Shown piece by piece: positions 1-8,200 of a stretch of DNA of 64,000 bases (position 1 is the stretch's first letter; each line of letters opens with the position of its first letter). The translations under genes were made by a program, and so were the position numbers. The notes beneath the pieces are model-generated. The model did not search any database. It saw only the letters and a program-made list of their open reading frames with translations, and was not told the origin of the DNA. Source of the DNA: Pseudonocardia halophobica (GTDB lineage Bacteria; Actinomycetota; Actinomycetes; Mycobacteriales; Pseudonocardiaceae); NCBI RefSeq assembly GCF_027922425.1, contig NZ_BSFQ01000028.1, forward strand, positions 1 through 64,000, in the 5' to 3' direction.

Positions 1-1139
1 TCGCCGGGTACCGGGCGGTGATCGAGGCGGCGCACGCGTTCGGCCGGTTCTTCACCGGGCAGGTCACCGCGGCGGGCAAGGTCCCGCCGGCGAAGGTGCT
101 GGTCGCCGGCGTCGGCGTGGCCGGGCTGGCGGCGATCGCGGCGGCGAACAGCCTGGGCGCCGTGGTCCGCGCGACCGACCCGCGGGCCGAGGTCGCCGAG
201 CAGGTCCGCTCGCTGGGTGGGGAGTACCTGGCGGTCGAGGTCGAGCAGGAGGCCAGCACCGACGGGTACGCGAAGGCGACGTCGGAGGCCTACGACCGGC
301 GCGCCGCAGAGATCTACTCCGAGCAGGCCGCAGACGTCGACATCATCATCACCACGGCGTTGATCCCGGGCCGTCCGGCGCCGAAGCTGATCACCGCCGA
401 GCAGGTCGCGTCGATGCGCCCGGGCAGCGTGATCGTGGACATGGCCGCGGCGCAGGGCGGCAACGTGGCGGGCACGGTGGCCGGTGAGGCGGTGGTGACC
501 GACAACGGGGTCACGATCATCGGATACACCGACCTGCCGGGTCGGCTGCCCGCGCAGGCCTCGCAGCTCTACGGCACCAACGTGGTCAACCTGCTCAAGC
601 TGCTCACCCCGGCCAAGGACGGGCAGCTGGTCCTCGACCTTGACGACGTCGTGGTGCGCGGGCTGACCGTGGCGCACGGCGGCGAGACGCTGTGGCCGCC
701 GCCCCCGGTGTCGGTCAGTGCGGCCCCCGCGACCCAGCCCGCCGCGGTGCCGCAAGCCGAGCCCCAGCCGGAGAAGACGCGCTCGCCGCTGGCGCGGGCC
801 GCGGTGGGGATCGCCGGGGCGCTGGCGTTGTTCCTGGTCACGGCGTTCGCGCCGGCGGAGCTGGCCGGGCACCTGACGGTGTTCGTGCTGGCCATCGTGA
901 TCGGCTTCTACGTGATCGGGAACGTGCACCACGCGCTGCACACCCCTTTGATGTCGGTCACCAACGCCATCTCCGGGATCATCGTCGTGGGCGCGATCCT
1001 GCAGATCGGCACGGGAAGTGCCCTGGTCACGGCGCTGGCCGCGGTCGCGGTGCTGCTGGCCGCCATCAACATCGTCGGTGGCTTCGCGGTGACCCGCCGC
1101 ATGCTGTCGATGTTCTCCCGTAGCCCCGGACGGAGCTGA
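1..1139 (+). CDS. pntA: NAD(P)(+) transhydrogenase subunit alpha, 5'-truncated by the window edge
   Basis: Subunit of the membrane proton-translocating transhydrogenase, which moves hydride between NADH and NADP+ using the proton gradient. The frame is open from the first full codon at base 3 (AGYRAVIEA), so the gene begins outside the window; the GTG at 18 is internal. Visible are the second half of the NAD(H)-binding domain (GVGVAGLAAI, a Rossmann turn), a Pro/Ala-rich linker and four C-terminal membrane helices with the conserved HHALHTPLMSVTNAISGI stretch. Domain I and the alpha membrane part are fused, as in E. coli PntA, not split as in some actinobacteria. pntB starts 4 nt after the stop, so the two are certainly co-transcribed. 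Confidence 0.95.
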   Translation, partial: AGYRAVIEAAHAFGRFFTGQVTAAGKVPPAKVLVAGVGVAGLAAIAAANSLGAVVRATDPRAEVAEQVRSLGGEYLAVEVEQEASTDGYAKATSEAYDRRAAEIYSEQAADVDIIITTALIPGRPAPKLITAEQVASMRPGSVIVDMAAAQGGNVAGTVAGEAVVTDNGVTIIGYTDLPGRLPAQASQLYGTNVVNLLKLLTPAKDGQLVLDLDDVVVRGLTVAHGGETLWPPPPVSVSAAPATQPAAVPQAEPQPEKTRSPLARAAVGIAGALALFLVTAFAPAELAGHLTVFVLAIVIGFYVIGNVHHALHTPLMSVTNAISGIIVVGAILQIGTGSALVTALAAVAVLLAAINIVGGFAVTRRMLSMFSRSPGRS

Positions 1140-1143
1140 CCTG

Positions 1144-2553
1144 ATGCAGACGTGGACGACGGCGGCCTACCTCATCGCCGCCCTGCTGTTCGTGATCAGC
1201 CTCGCCGGGCTGTCCAAGCACGAGACCTCCCGCTCCGGGGTGGTATTCGGCATCGCCGGCATGACCATCGCGCTGGTCGCGACCGCGATCGTGGCGCTCG
1301 GCTCGGCCTCCGGGCTCGGGATCGCGCTGCTGCTGGTGGCGCTGGTCATCGGCGCGGCGATCGGGCTCTGGCGGGCCCGGGTCGTCGAGATGACGGGCAT
1401 GCCCGAGCTGATCGCGCTGATGCACAGCTTCGTCGGCCTCGCCGCCGTGCTGGTCGGCTGGAACGGCTTCCTGGAAGTGGAGTCCGGCCACCTGCAGCTC
1501 GCGGGCTCGCTGCTGGGCATCCACCACGCCGAGGTCGCCATCGGGGTGTTCATCGGCGCGGTCACGTTCACCGGCTCGATCATCGCGTACCTGAAGCTGT
1601 CGGCGAAGATCGCGTCGGCGCCGCTGATGCTGCCGGGCAAGAACGTGCTGAACCTGGGCGCGCTGGTCGTGTTCGCCGCGCTCACGGTGTACTTCGTGAT
1701 CACCCCGGCCACCTGGGTGCTGGCCGTGCTCACCGTGCTGGCGCTGCTGCTGGGCCTGCACCTGGTGGCCTCGATCGGCGGCGGGGACATGCCGGTCGTG
1801 GTGTCGATGCTCAACTCGTACTCGGGGTGGGCCGCGGCGGCGTCGGGCTTCCTGCTGGGCAACGACCTGTTGATCATCACCGGCGCGCTGGTGGGCTCGT
1901 CGGGTGCCTACCTGTCCTACATCATGTGCAAGGCGATGAACCGCTCCTTCCTCTCCGTGATCGCCGGCGGATTCGGCGCCACGACGTCGTCGGCGGCGGC
2001 CGTGGAGGGCGAGCACCGCGAGATCGACGCCGCCGGGGTGGCCGAGCTGCTCTCGAACGCCCGCTCGGTCGTGATCACTCCCGGCTACGGGATGGCCGTC
2101 GCGCAGGCCCAGTACCCGGTCGCGGACCTGACCCGGAAGCTGCGGGAGCAGGGGGTGGAGGTGCGGTTCGGGGTGCACCCGGTGGCCGGGCGGCTGCCCG
2201 GGCACATGAACGTGCTGCTGGCCGAGGCCCAGGTCCCCTACGACATCGTGCTGGAGATGGACGAGATCAACGACGATCTCGCCGAGACGGACGTCGTGCT
2301 GGTCATCGGGGCCAACGACACCGTGAACCCGGCCGCGTCCGAGGACCCCGGCTCGCCCATCGCGGGCATGCCGGTGCTGCGGGTGTGGGAGGCCGGGAAC
2401 GTGGTCGTGTTCAAGCGGTCCATGGCCACCGGCTACGCCGGCGTGCAGAACCCGCTGTTCTTCCGGGAGAACAGCCAGATGCTCTTCGGCGACGCCAAGG
2501 AGCGCGTCCAGGACATCCTCGCCGAGCTCAAGACCCGCGAACCCGTCGGCTGA
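1144..2553 (+). CDS. pntB: NAD(P)(+) transhydrogenase subunit beta
   Basis: Partner of the upstream alpha subunit; carries most of the proton channel and the NADP(H)-binding domain. The 469-residue product has about eight to nine N-terminal membrane helices, then the soluble domain III with the NADP-binding GYGMAVAQAQ motif near residue 315 and the GANDTVNPAA segment near residue 395, both family hallmarks. Length matches the family. The ATG lies 4 nt after the pntA stop with GGAG just upstream inside pntA. Likely role: balancing NADPH for biosynthesis or redox stress. Confidence 0.96.
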   Translation: MQTWTTAAYLIAALLFVISLAGLSKHETSRSGVVFGIAGMTIALVATAIVALGSASGLGIALLLVALVIGAAIGLWRARVVEMTGMPELIALMHSFVGLAAVLVGWNGFLEVESGHLQLAGSLLGIHHAEVAIGVFIGAVTFTGSIIAYLKLSAKIASAPLMLPGKNVLNLGALVVFAALTVYFVITPATWVLAVLTVLALLLGLHLVASIGGGDMPVVVSMLNSYSGWAAAASGFLLGNDLLIITGALVGSSGAYLSYIMCKAMNRSFLSVIAGGFGATTSSAAAVEGEHREIDAAGVAELLSNARSVVITPGYGMAVAQAQYPVADLTRKLREQGVEVRFGVHPVAGRLPGHMNVLLAEAQVPYDIVLEMDEINDDLAETDVVLVIGANDTVNPAASEDPGSPIAGMPVLRVWEAGNVVVFKRSMATGYAGVQNPLFFRENSQMLFGDAKERVQDILAELKTREPVG

Positions 2554-2581
2554 CGCGGGCGACAGGCGCACGGCGAGCCGG

Positions 2582-2700
2582 TCAGGACCGGAGGAAGTCG
2601 AGCAGGTCGGCGTTGACGTGTCGGCCTGCGTGGTCGCCGTGCATCACCAGCACGGGGACGGCGATCGACCCGAGGTGCGGGCGCATACCGCCGAGTGCAC
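2582..2700 (-). pseudogene. C-terminal remnant of an alpha/beta hydrolase
   Basis: About 38 codons read on the minus strand and end at a TGA at 2582. They include VPVLVMHGDHAGRHVNADLL, which looks like the late-strand/acid region and C-terminal helix of an alpha/beta-hydrolase-fold enzyme (the V-P-V-L-V-M-H-G-D pattern). No nucleophile region or start codon is present. The segment is in frame with, but downstream of, the stop of the next minus-strand gene. I infer the tail of a deleted hydrolase; it is too short to be functional. Confidence 0.5.
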
Positions 2701-2710
2701 GCGGAGGGGC

Positions 2711-3802
2711 TCAGTTCTGCGGCGGGGAGGGCTCCGGGCTGCCGAAGATGGCGTTCCGGATGGCGGTGATGGCGAGGTCGAGGCGGTGGACCACGGGGTG
2801 CAGCTCGGCCGCGGCGCGGGGATGGCGGCCGGCCACGGCGGTGACGGTCAGCGTGAGCGACGACAGCTCGACGATGACGTCGCGGCGGAGCGTGTCCGCC
2901 ATGCGTTCGGCCTGGTCCGCGCGGGCGCGGAGGCGTTCGGTCCGCGCGGTCTCGGCGGCGTGGGCGGTGAGGCGGTCGCGCATCGTCGCGACGCCGCGGC
3001 CGACCGTGGCCAGCTCGCGCAGGCCGTCGTCGCGGATGGGGTGGGCGTAGTCCCCGCCGGCCACCGCGGCGACGTCGTTGCCCAGCCGGGTGAGCGGGGC
3101 GAGCACCCAGCGCCGCTGGAACCGCATCGCGACGACCCCGAGGGCGATCCCGAGGGCGGCGACGGCGCCGAGGACGCCGAACAGCTGCAGGCGCGCCGAC
3201 GACGAGGCCGCCACGGCGGCGTCCGCCTCGCCGCGGATCTGGGTGCGGAGGGTGTCGACGCGCTGGCGGAGCACGTCGAAGCGCCCCTTGCCCACGTCCT
3301 GGGCGGCCAGGGCCGAGGTCTGCGCGACGTCGCCCGCGCGGCGGAGGTCGATGAGCGGCCGGGCGACGTTGGCCGACCAGTTGTCGTAGGCCACGGCGAC
3401 CCCGGCCAGGCTGCCGGCCAGCTCGGGCACGAGGGTGCCGAGCAGGTTCTGCTCGGCGGCGATCCGGGGCGCCGCGGCGGTGAACGGGTCGAGGAAGCCG
3501 TCCTGTCCGGTGAGGAGGTAGCCGCGCAGCCCGGTCTCCTGGTCGACGTAGGCGGTCTGCAGCCGTTCGACCGAGGTCAGCGCCGGGCCGATCCGCTGCA
3601 TCATGTCCTGGTCGGCGGTGGAGGCCTGCGCCATGCTGCCCACCGCGACGGCGAGCAGCCCGAACAGGGCGACCAGGACCACCAGCACGAGCGCGCGCAT
3701 GCGGCCCCGGAGCGACCCCTTGAGCTCCTGCCACCAGGGTGGCCGGCCCGGCGGGCACGGCGCGGCAGGGGTGGTCGGCCTCTTGTCGTCGACACGATCC
3801 AC
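2711..3802 (-). CDS. CHASE3-HAMP membrane sensor ending in a degenerate kinase dimerisation helix
   Basis: 363-residue membrane protein. TM1 is about residues 36-58. An extracellular CHASE3-type four-helix sensor follows at 60-190 (TAYVDQETGLRGYLLTGQD is characteristic). TM2 is about 205-227, a HAMP linker 228-285, then a helical segment at 300-353 that resembles the HisKA_3 dimerisation region (ending AITAIRNAIFG). At the place where HisKA_3 kinases have the phosphoacceptor His, the sequence reads RRDVIVEL, and no ATPase domain follows the stop. Start chosen at GTG 3802, which has GGAGG 7 nt upstream; upstream extensions are low-complexity. Probably not a kinase; it could be a decayed sensor or a modulator working with another kinase. 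Confidence 0.75.
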   Translation of the reverse strand: MDRVDDKRPTTPAAPCPPGRPPWWQELKGSLRGRMRALVLVVLVALFGLLAVAVGSMAQASTADQDMMQRIGPALTSVERLQTAYVDQETGLRGYLLTGQDGFLDPFTAAAPRIAAEQNLLGTLVPELAGSLAGVAVAYDNWSANVARPLIDLRRAGDVAQTSALAAQDVGKGRFDVLRQRVDTLRTQIRGEADAAVAASSSARLQLFGVLGAVAALGIALGVVAMRFQRRWVLAPLTRLGNDVAAVAGGDYAHPIRDDGLRELATVGRGVATMRDRLTAHAAETARTERLRARADQAERMADTLRRDVIVELSSLTLTVTAVAGRHPRAAAELHPVVHRLDLAITAIRNAIFGSPEPSPPQN

Positions 3803-3969
3803 ATCCGCCTCCTCGCCCGCGCGAACCTCGACGGCCGAGACTTCCGAAAGGATCTCCCTGCGGCAAGACGAATCGCCGCCGGGCCCTGACGTGCGCGATC
3901 TACGGAGGCGGACGCGAGAGGCCGTGCCCCTTCGGCTGACCGGCTGCGACGCCGAGAGTGGCACCCTTC

Positions 3970-4332
3970 TCAGGTTCGGTCGAGCCCGAGGGCGGTGGGG
4001 TGGCGGGGCTGGTACAGCCCCAGGTCGCCCAGCCCCGGGACCTGCAGACGCGTGATCAGGCCCCAGCCCTGGTCCTCCACCGGGCCGGTCTCGACGCCGG
4101 CGGCGAGCACCGCCGCCCGCGTCGCCTCGACGTCGTCGCACATCAGGAACAGCTCGTGCCGCCCGCTGGTGGCGGCATCGGTGGGATGGACCGCGAGCTC
4201 GGCCGGGGGCGCGGCGAAGATCAACCAGCCGTCGCCGGCGTCGACGTGCGCCAGGCCCAGCACGTCGCGCAGGAAGGCGCGGGCTCGGTCGACGTCCTCC
4301 GCGTAGAGGATGGTGTGCACTCCGGTGATCAC
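3970..4332 (-). CDS. VOC/glyoxalase-fold protein
   Basis: 120-residue single-domain protein of the vicinal-oxygen-chelate superfamily (beta-alpha-beta-beta-beta modules). Visible signatures are the opening ITGVHTILYAEDVDRARAFL, a central helix-strand VEATRAAVLAAGVETG and a final strand GDLGLYQPRHP. Such small proteins dimerise to build one or two metal sites and serve as lyases, dioxygenases or drug-binding proteins, so the reaction cannot be assigned. Start chosen at GTG 4332 because GAGGAGG sits about 5 nt upstream. It diverges from the binding-protein gene at 4487. Confidence 0.8.
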   Translation of the reverse strand: MITGVHTILYAEDVDRARAFLRDVLGLAHVDAGDGWLIFAAPPAELAVHPTDAATSGRHELFLMCDDVEATRAAVLAAGVETGPVEDQGWGLITRLQVPGLGDLGLYQPRHPTALGLDRT

Positions 4333-4486
4333 GTGGCCTCCTCGCCTTTCCACCCCGTCCGCGCCGACCCTGCCAGAAGGGACCGGGATCGGGCGCCCAC
4401 GGCGGTTGGCCCCGGTCCCGGGCTCGGCTTTACTGGTCCGACACGGAGGGCCCGCCCACCCCTCCCGAGGCGGAAGCGGTTCGACG

Positions 4487-5716
4487 GTGAACACGTTCCG
4501 GACCAGTGCGCGCGGGCGGCTCCGCACGGCCGCCGTAGCGATCGCGATGCTGCTGGTCGCCGCGGCCTGCAGCACGGGCTGCAGCGTGCCGACCGGCGAC
4601 GACGGCCGGGCCGGGGCGCCCTACCGGATCGGTGTGCTCCTCGGCCTCACGGGCGCCGACGCCGCGGTCTCCCGGCCCGGGCACCGGGCGCTGCAGCTCT
4701 ACGCAGAGCGCACCACGGCCCTCGGCGGGGTCCACGGCCGGCCGGTCGAGCTCGTGGTCGCGGACACCGGGGGCGACGCCGGTCGAGCGGCGGACGAGTA
4801 CCGCAGGCTCGTCGTGGAGGAGGACGTCGTCGCCGTGGTCGGGCCGGGCTCGCGCACCGAGGCCGTGGCGCTACGGCCGCTCTCCCGGACCCTGCGCACA
4901 CCGGTGACGGCGATGGCGGGAACGGACGACGTCATCTCGCCGCCGGCCGAGGCCAGGTACATGTTCACGCAGGTCCCGGCGAGGGCGGAGTCCCTGCGGG
5001 CGCAGCTGACGTACGCGCGGGAGCAGGGCTGGCGGCGGGTCGCGATCCTGTCGTCCGACGACGACCACGGAAGGGAGGCGGCGCAGGCGCTGCCCGGCAT
5101 GATCGCCGGGTTCGGGCTGGAGCTGGTCGGGAACCAGGTCTTCCCGGGCGACGCGGTCGACATGACACCGCAGCTCACGACGCTCGCCGCCACCCGCCCG
5201 GACGTCACGCTGGTGTGGTCGGCGGCCCTGCCGACCGCGATCGTCTCCCGCAACGCCTTCGTGCTCGGCTACCCGGGCGTGCTGTTCCCGGCCTCCGGGG
5301 CGGCCGGCGCGCACTACATCGGGCTCGGCGGCGACGCCGTCGAGGGCACCCTGCTGCAGGGCCCGAAGATGCTGGTCAGTGAACAGATCCCGGCCGACGA
5401 CCCGCAGGGCCCCGTGCTCGCGGACTTCGTTAGCGCGTGGGAGGTGGAGTACGGCACCACGCCGTCGCCGTCCGCTGCCGGCGCCTGGGACGCCGTCCAC
5501 CTGACGGTCGAGGCCCTGCGGGCGACCGACCCGGCCCGCACCGGGTCCCAGGAGACCCGCGACGCGGTCCGCGACCGCCTGGAGCGGACGACCGGGGTCC
5601 CGGGCACCCTCGCGGTGTACACGTTCACCCCCGAGCGGCACGGCCCCGAGGGCATCGCGGGCCTCGCGATCATTCGGGTCGACGGCGGGCGGTTCCTGCT
5701 GGAGCAGGCCTACTGA
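4487..5716 (+). CDS. Lipoprotein ABC substrate-binding protein, Leu/Ile/Val-type
   Basis: 409-residue extracytoplasmic solute receptor of the periplasmic-binding-protein type I fold (branched-chain amino acid/amide family). A lipoprotein signal is clear: an Arg-rich start, a hydrophobic core and a lipobox with Cys at residue 28 (LLVAAAC). The mature part begins YRIGVLLGLTGADAA, typical for this family, and continues with the two-lobe pattern. Start GTG 4487. No permease or ATPase genes lie next to it, so it is an orphan receptor; it may serve a transporter elsewhere or act as a sensor subunit. Confidence 0.85.
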   Translation: MNTFRTSARGRLRTAAVAIAMLLVAAACSTGCSVPTGDDGRAGAPYRIGVLLGLTGADAAVSRPGHRALQLYAERTTALGGVHGRPVELVVADTGGDAGRAADEYRRLVVEEDVVAVVGPGSRTEAVALRPLSRTLRTPVTAMAGTDDVISPPAEARYMFTQVPARAESLRAQLTYAREQGWRRVAILSSDDDHGREAAQALPGMIAGFGLELVGNQVFPGDAVDMTPQLTTLAATRPDVTLVWSAALPTAIVSRNAFVLGYPGVLFPASGAAGAHYIGLGGDAVEGTLLQGPKMLVSEQIPADDPQGPVLADFVSAWEVEYGTTPSPSAAGAWDAVHLTVEALRATDPARTGSQETRDAVRDRLERTTGVPGTLAVYTFTPERHGPEGIAGLAIIRVDGGRFLLEQAY

Positions 5717-5728
5717 CGCTCTCCGACG

Positions 5729-6856
5729 TCAGTCGCTGTCCAGCGGGACCTCGCCGAACACCACCAGGCTGACGACGAAGTAGGCGACGTACAGGGCGAG
5801 CAGGACGATCCCGTGCCACCGCCGCAGGCGGCCGGTCGCCAGGAAGATCGCCGACAACGCCGTCATCGCGAGCATGACCGGGAGGTGCCAGGACAGCACG
5901 TCGTCGCCGATCGTGATCACCCCGCCGACGAGCAGGACGATCCCGAGCTTGCCGGTCACCGAGAACACGACGCTGCCGATGACGTTGGCGACGCCGATCT
6001 CCGGCGCGCCCCGGCGGGCGGGCTCCACGGTGAGGAAGATGTCCTCGAGGGAGAGCGCCAGCGTGGCGATCGTGACGCCGAAGACGGTGCCGGCGATGTC
6101 GAAGGTGTCGAGGATGCCGTCCGTCCCCCGCGCCGCGACGAACGCCCCAACGACGAGCCCGGCAAGCGCCAGCACGGCGAGCCCGAGCCCGCCCCAGCGG
6201 GACTGCCGGCGGGCCTTGAGGAACCCCTGGTCGATCCGCAGGTCGGTCGGGAGGTCGAAACCGCCGGACCCGGTCGTGCCCCCGGAGCCGCCATCCGTGG
6301 TGCCCCCGGCACCGCCGGCCGGGGTGTCCCCGCCGCCGGTGGCCGTCATGGTCGCCGTGCCCCCCGCGCCGACCTTCTCGAGCTGTTCGTAGAGCTCCGC
6401 GTTGCGGAACACCGGTCGTCGGGAGGAGTACTCGCGATAGCCGATCCACCCCACGAACGCCACGAACAGGACCACCAGCACGACACCGGTCACGAGCGTC
6501 AGCACCCCGGTCAGCGCGAGGGCGAACATCACCACCGGCGCAGCCACGAACAGCACGAGGTAGTCCCGGGGGACGTCGACGCGGCACGGGGCGACGATCG
6601 CCGCCAGGGCGAGCACGATCCCGGTCATCGCGATCGTCGTCCCGATCACGGTGCCCAGGGCCACCTGTTGCAGGCCCTCGACGTTCAGCACGACGCCGAA
6701 GGCGAGATCGTCGAACTCGATCCCGGTGAAGACGACCGCGATGAGGAACAGCGAGATCGCCCACCGGCTGGCGACGCCGACCAGTTGACCGATCAGCTTC
6801 TCGGCGCAGTAGACCAGCACCGCGATGCCCAGGACGAATTCGACGATCGGGATCAC
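5729..6856 (-). CDS. Sodium/calcium exchanger family membrane protein
   Basis: 375-residue integral membrane antiporter of the cation/Ca2+ (CaCA) superfamily. Two homologous halves of about five helices each are visible; the first carries GIEFDDLAF and the second ATLALSLEDIFLTVEPARRG, the paired acidic alpha-repeats that form the ion site. They are joined by a cytoplasmic linker with an unusual Gly/Thr-rich stretch (GGAGGTTDGGSGGTTGSGG, about residues 185-203). Convergent with the binding-protein gene, with only 12 nt between stops. The transported ion (Ca2+, or K+/Na+) cannot be told from sequence alone. Confidence 0.85.
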   Translation of the reverse strand: MIPIVEFVLGIAVLVYCAEKLIGQLVGVASRWAISLFLIAVVFTGIEFDDLAFGVVLNVEGLQQVALGTVIGTTIAMTGIVLALAAIVAPCRVDVPRDYLVLFVAAPVVMFALALTGVLTLVTGVVLVVLFVAFVGWIGYREYSSRRPVFRNAELYEQLEKVGAGGTATMTATGGGDTPAGGAGGTTDGGSGGTTGSGGFDLPTDLRIDQGFLKARRQSRWGGLGLAVLALAGLVVGAFVAARGTDGILDTFDIAGTVFGVTIATLALSLEDIFLTVEPARRGAPEIGVANVIGSVVFSVTGKLGIVLLVGGVITIGDDVLSWHLPVMLAMTALSAIFLATGRLRRWHGIVLLALYVAYFVVSLVVFGEVPLDSD

Positions 6857-6933
6857 GGGCCGCTCCTCGCCGGGCCGACGCCAGAGACAACGTGATTCCG
6901 ATGGTGATCGCCGTCACTCCGTATTGCAACGGG

Positions 6934-6961
6934 TTGACAGCTGCACTGGATCAGGTATAGG
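6934..6961 (+). promoter_or_regulatory. Candidate sigma-70-type promoter
   Basis: A perfect TTGACA at 6934-6939 is followed after 16 nt by TATAGG at 6956-6961, close to the housekeeping consensus and conspicuous in this GC-rich sequence. It points toward the SnoaL-like gene at 7180 and would give a leader of about 210 nt. Confidence 0.5.
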
Positions 6962-7150
6962 GCGACTGCTTCATCGACCCCGGAGTCGGCGACCAGGGCG
7001 TCGACGGCCGCGGTCTCCCCGATGGCGCGCCCGATCTGCTCAGGTCGGGCCGGTAGGAGGCGACCCTCTCGACGTCGACGCCGGCGCTCATGTCGGCCTG
7101 GATGCCGAGGACGTCCTCGGGCACAGACCACCCCGCTGCTAGGTTGATCG
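6957..7150 (-). pseudogene. Possible eroded coding remnant in the 6857-7179 gap
   Basis: This 320-nt gap has no intact gene. On the minus strand two adjoining frames give protein-like text: GIQADMSAGVDVERVASYRP in one, then RAIGETAAVDALVADSGVDE after a one-base shift near 7040. That suggests a frameshifted leftover of a lost gene. I do not recognise the family. The same stretch would be the leader of the plus-strand gene at 7180, so the reading may be chance. Confidence 0.25.
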
Positions 7151-7179
7151 CCGACGCCCGTCCGCGGAGGAGATGCCTG

Positions 7180-7536
7180 GTGGCCACGATTCCGGAGCTC
7201 ATGCAGGCGAACCTGCTGGAGGTCTTCAACGAGCGGGACGCGGAGCGGCGCAGGGCCGCGGTCGCCCGCACCTACGTCGCCGACGTGGATTTCTCCGACC
7301 CGGAGGGGACCGTCACCGGACACGAGGCGGTCGACGAGAAGGCGCGGGATCTCCTCGACCGCTCACCGGGGTTCGTGTTCACGCCCGACGGGCCGGTCCG
7401 CGTCGCCCGCGACCTCGGCCACCTCGCGTGGGGGTTCGGCCCCGAGGGGGAGCCGCCGGTGGTCCGGGGGATGGACATCGCCCTGGTCGAGGACGGCCTC
7501 ATCGCCAGGCTCTACACCCTGCTGCTCACGGACTGA
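7180..7536 (+). CDS. SnoaL-like / nuclear transport factor 2-fold protein
   Basis: 118-residue NTF2-like protein. The pattern of an N-terminal helix pair with LLEVFNERDAERRRAAVART, a strand YVADVDFSDPEG, then curved beta strands (GPVRVARDLGHLAWGF and GMDIALVEDGLIARLYTLL) fits the SnoaL-like ketosteroid-isomerase-type cone fold. Members are small isomerases, hydrolases or binding proteins, so no reaction is assigned. Start chosen at GTG 7180, which has GGAGG 9 nt upstream; the longer alternatives lack a ribosome site. Confidence 0.8.
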   Translation: MATIPELMQANLLEVFNERDAERRRAAVARTYVADVDFSDPEGTVTGHEAVDEKARDLLDRSPGFVFTPDGPVRVARDLGHLAWGFGPEGEPPVVRGMDIALVEDGLIARLYTLLLTD

Positions 7537-7592
7537 CGCGCACTGCGCGCCGCGGACCGATGAGCCGGCGGGCATCCGGGAGTCTCGCCTGT

Positions 7593-8123
7593 ATGGACGC
7601 GACGAACCTGGCCGAGCTCTACGACCTGCCGACGCTGGACTGGGACCGGATCCGGGCGGGACTCGACGCGGGGTTCCCGCAGGCCCCGGGCGCGGGCGGG
7701 CCGAACCGGCACACCTGCTGGCTGACCACGCTCGGCCCGGACGGCAGCCCCCACGTGACGGCGGTCGGGGCGCTCTGGGCCGACGACGCCTTCTGGTTCG
7801 AGACGGGGGAGGGGACGCGGAAGGGCCGGAACCTGGCCCGCGACCCCCGGTGCGCGCTGAGCCTCGCGACGGAGGAGTTCGATCTCGCCGTGCACGGGTC
7901 CGCGGAGCGGGTCACCGATCCGGCGACCGTCGCGGCGATGGCGCAGCGGTGGGCCGCGGAAGGATGGCCGTGCCGGGTCGACGACTCGGGGCAGGCACTG
8001 ACCGCCGAGTTCAGCGCCCCGTCGGCGGGCCCGCCCCCGTGGGCGGTCTACCGGATCACGGCGCGCTCGGCGACCGCACTCGCGACCACCGGTTCCGGGG
8101 GCGCGACGCGCTGGCGGTTCTGA
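7593..8123 (+). CDS. Pyridoxamine 5'-phosphate oxidase-like flavin-binding protein
   Basis: 176-residue protein of the split-barrel FMN/F420-binding superfamily. The signature CWLTTLGPDGSPHVTAVGAL near residues 37-56 and GRNLARDPRCALSLATEEF near residues 78-96 match this actinobacterial group. Members reduce or oxidise small substrates with FMN or F420, or bind haem. Start taken at ATG 7593, with a weak GGGAG about 10 nt upstream; an in-frame ATG at 7560 is possible. Convergent with the acyl-CoA dehydrogenase at 8201, with a strong inverted repeat between them. Confidence 0.8.
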   Translation: MDATNLAELYDLPTLDWDRIRAGLDAGFPQAPGAGGPNRHTCWLTTLGPDGSPHVTAVGALWADDAFWFETGEGTRKGRNLARDPRCALSLATEEFDLAVHGSAERVTDPATVAAMAQRWAAEGWPCRVDDSGQALTAEFSAPSAGPPPWAVYRITARSATALATTGSGGATRWRF

Positions 8124-8139
8124 CCGGGAGCGACGACGG

Positions 8140-8189
8140 ACCCGGCCGGCGACGCACGCACGTCGTCGGTGCGTCGTAGCGAGCCGGGT
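8140..8189. terminator. Nested inverted repeat between convergent genes
   Basis: An 8-bp perfect repeat (CGACGCAC at 8150-8157, GTGCGTCG at 8169-8176) is flanked by a second pair ACCCGGC (8140-8146) and GCCGGGT (8183-8189). Its position between two convergent stops suggests a bidirectional terminator. There is no T-run, as is usual in high-GC actinobacteria. Confidence 0.6.
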
Positions 8190-8200
8190 GGGGGAGCGGC

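Noticed and set aside
1066..2571. Long minus-strand reading frame opposite pntB
   Set aside because: Composition is His/Arg/Asp-rich low complexity, typical of the antisense frame of GC-rich coding DNA; pntB is certain on the plus strand.
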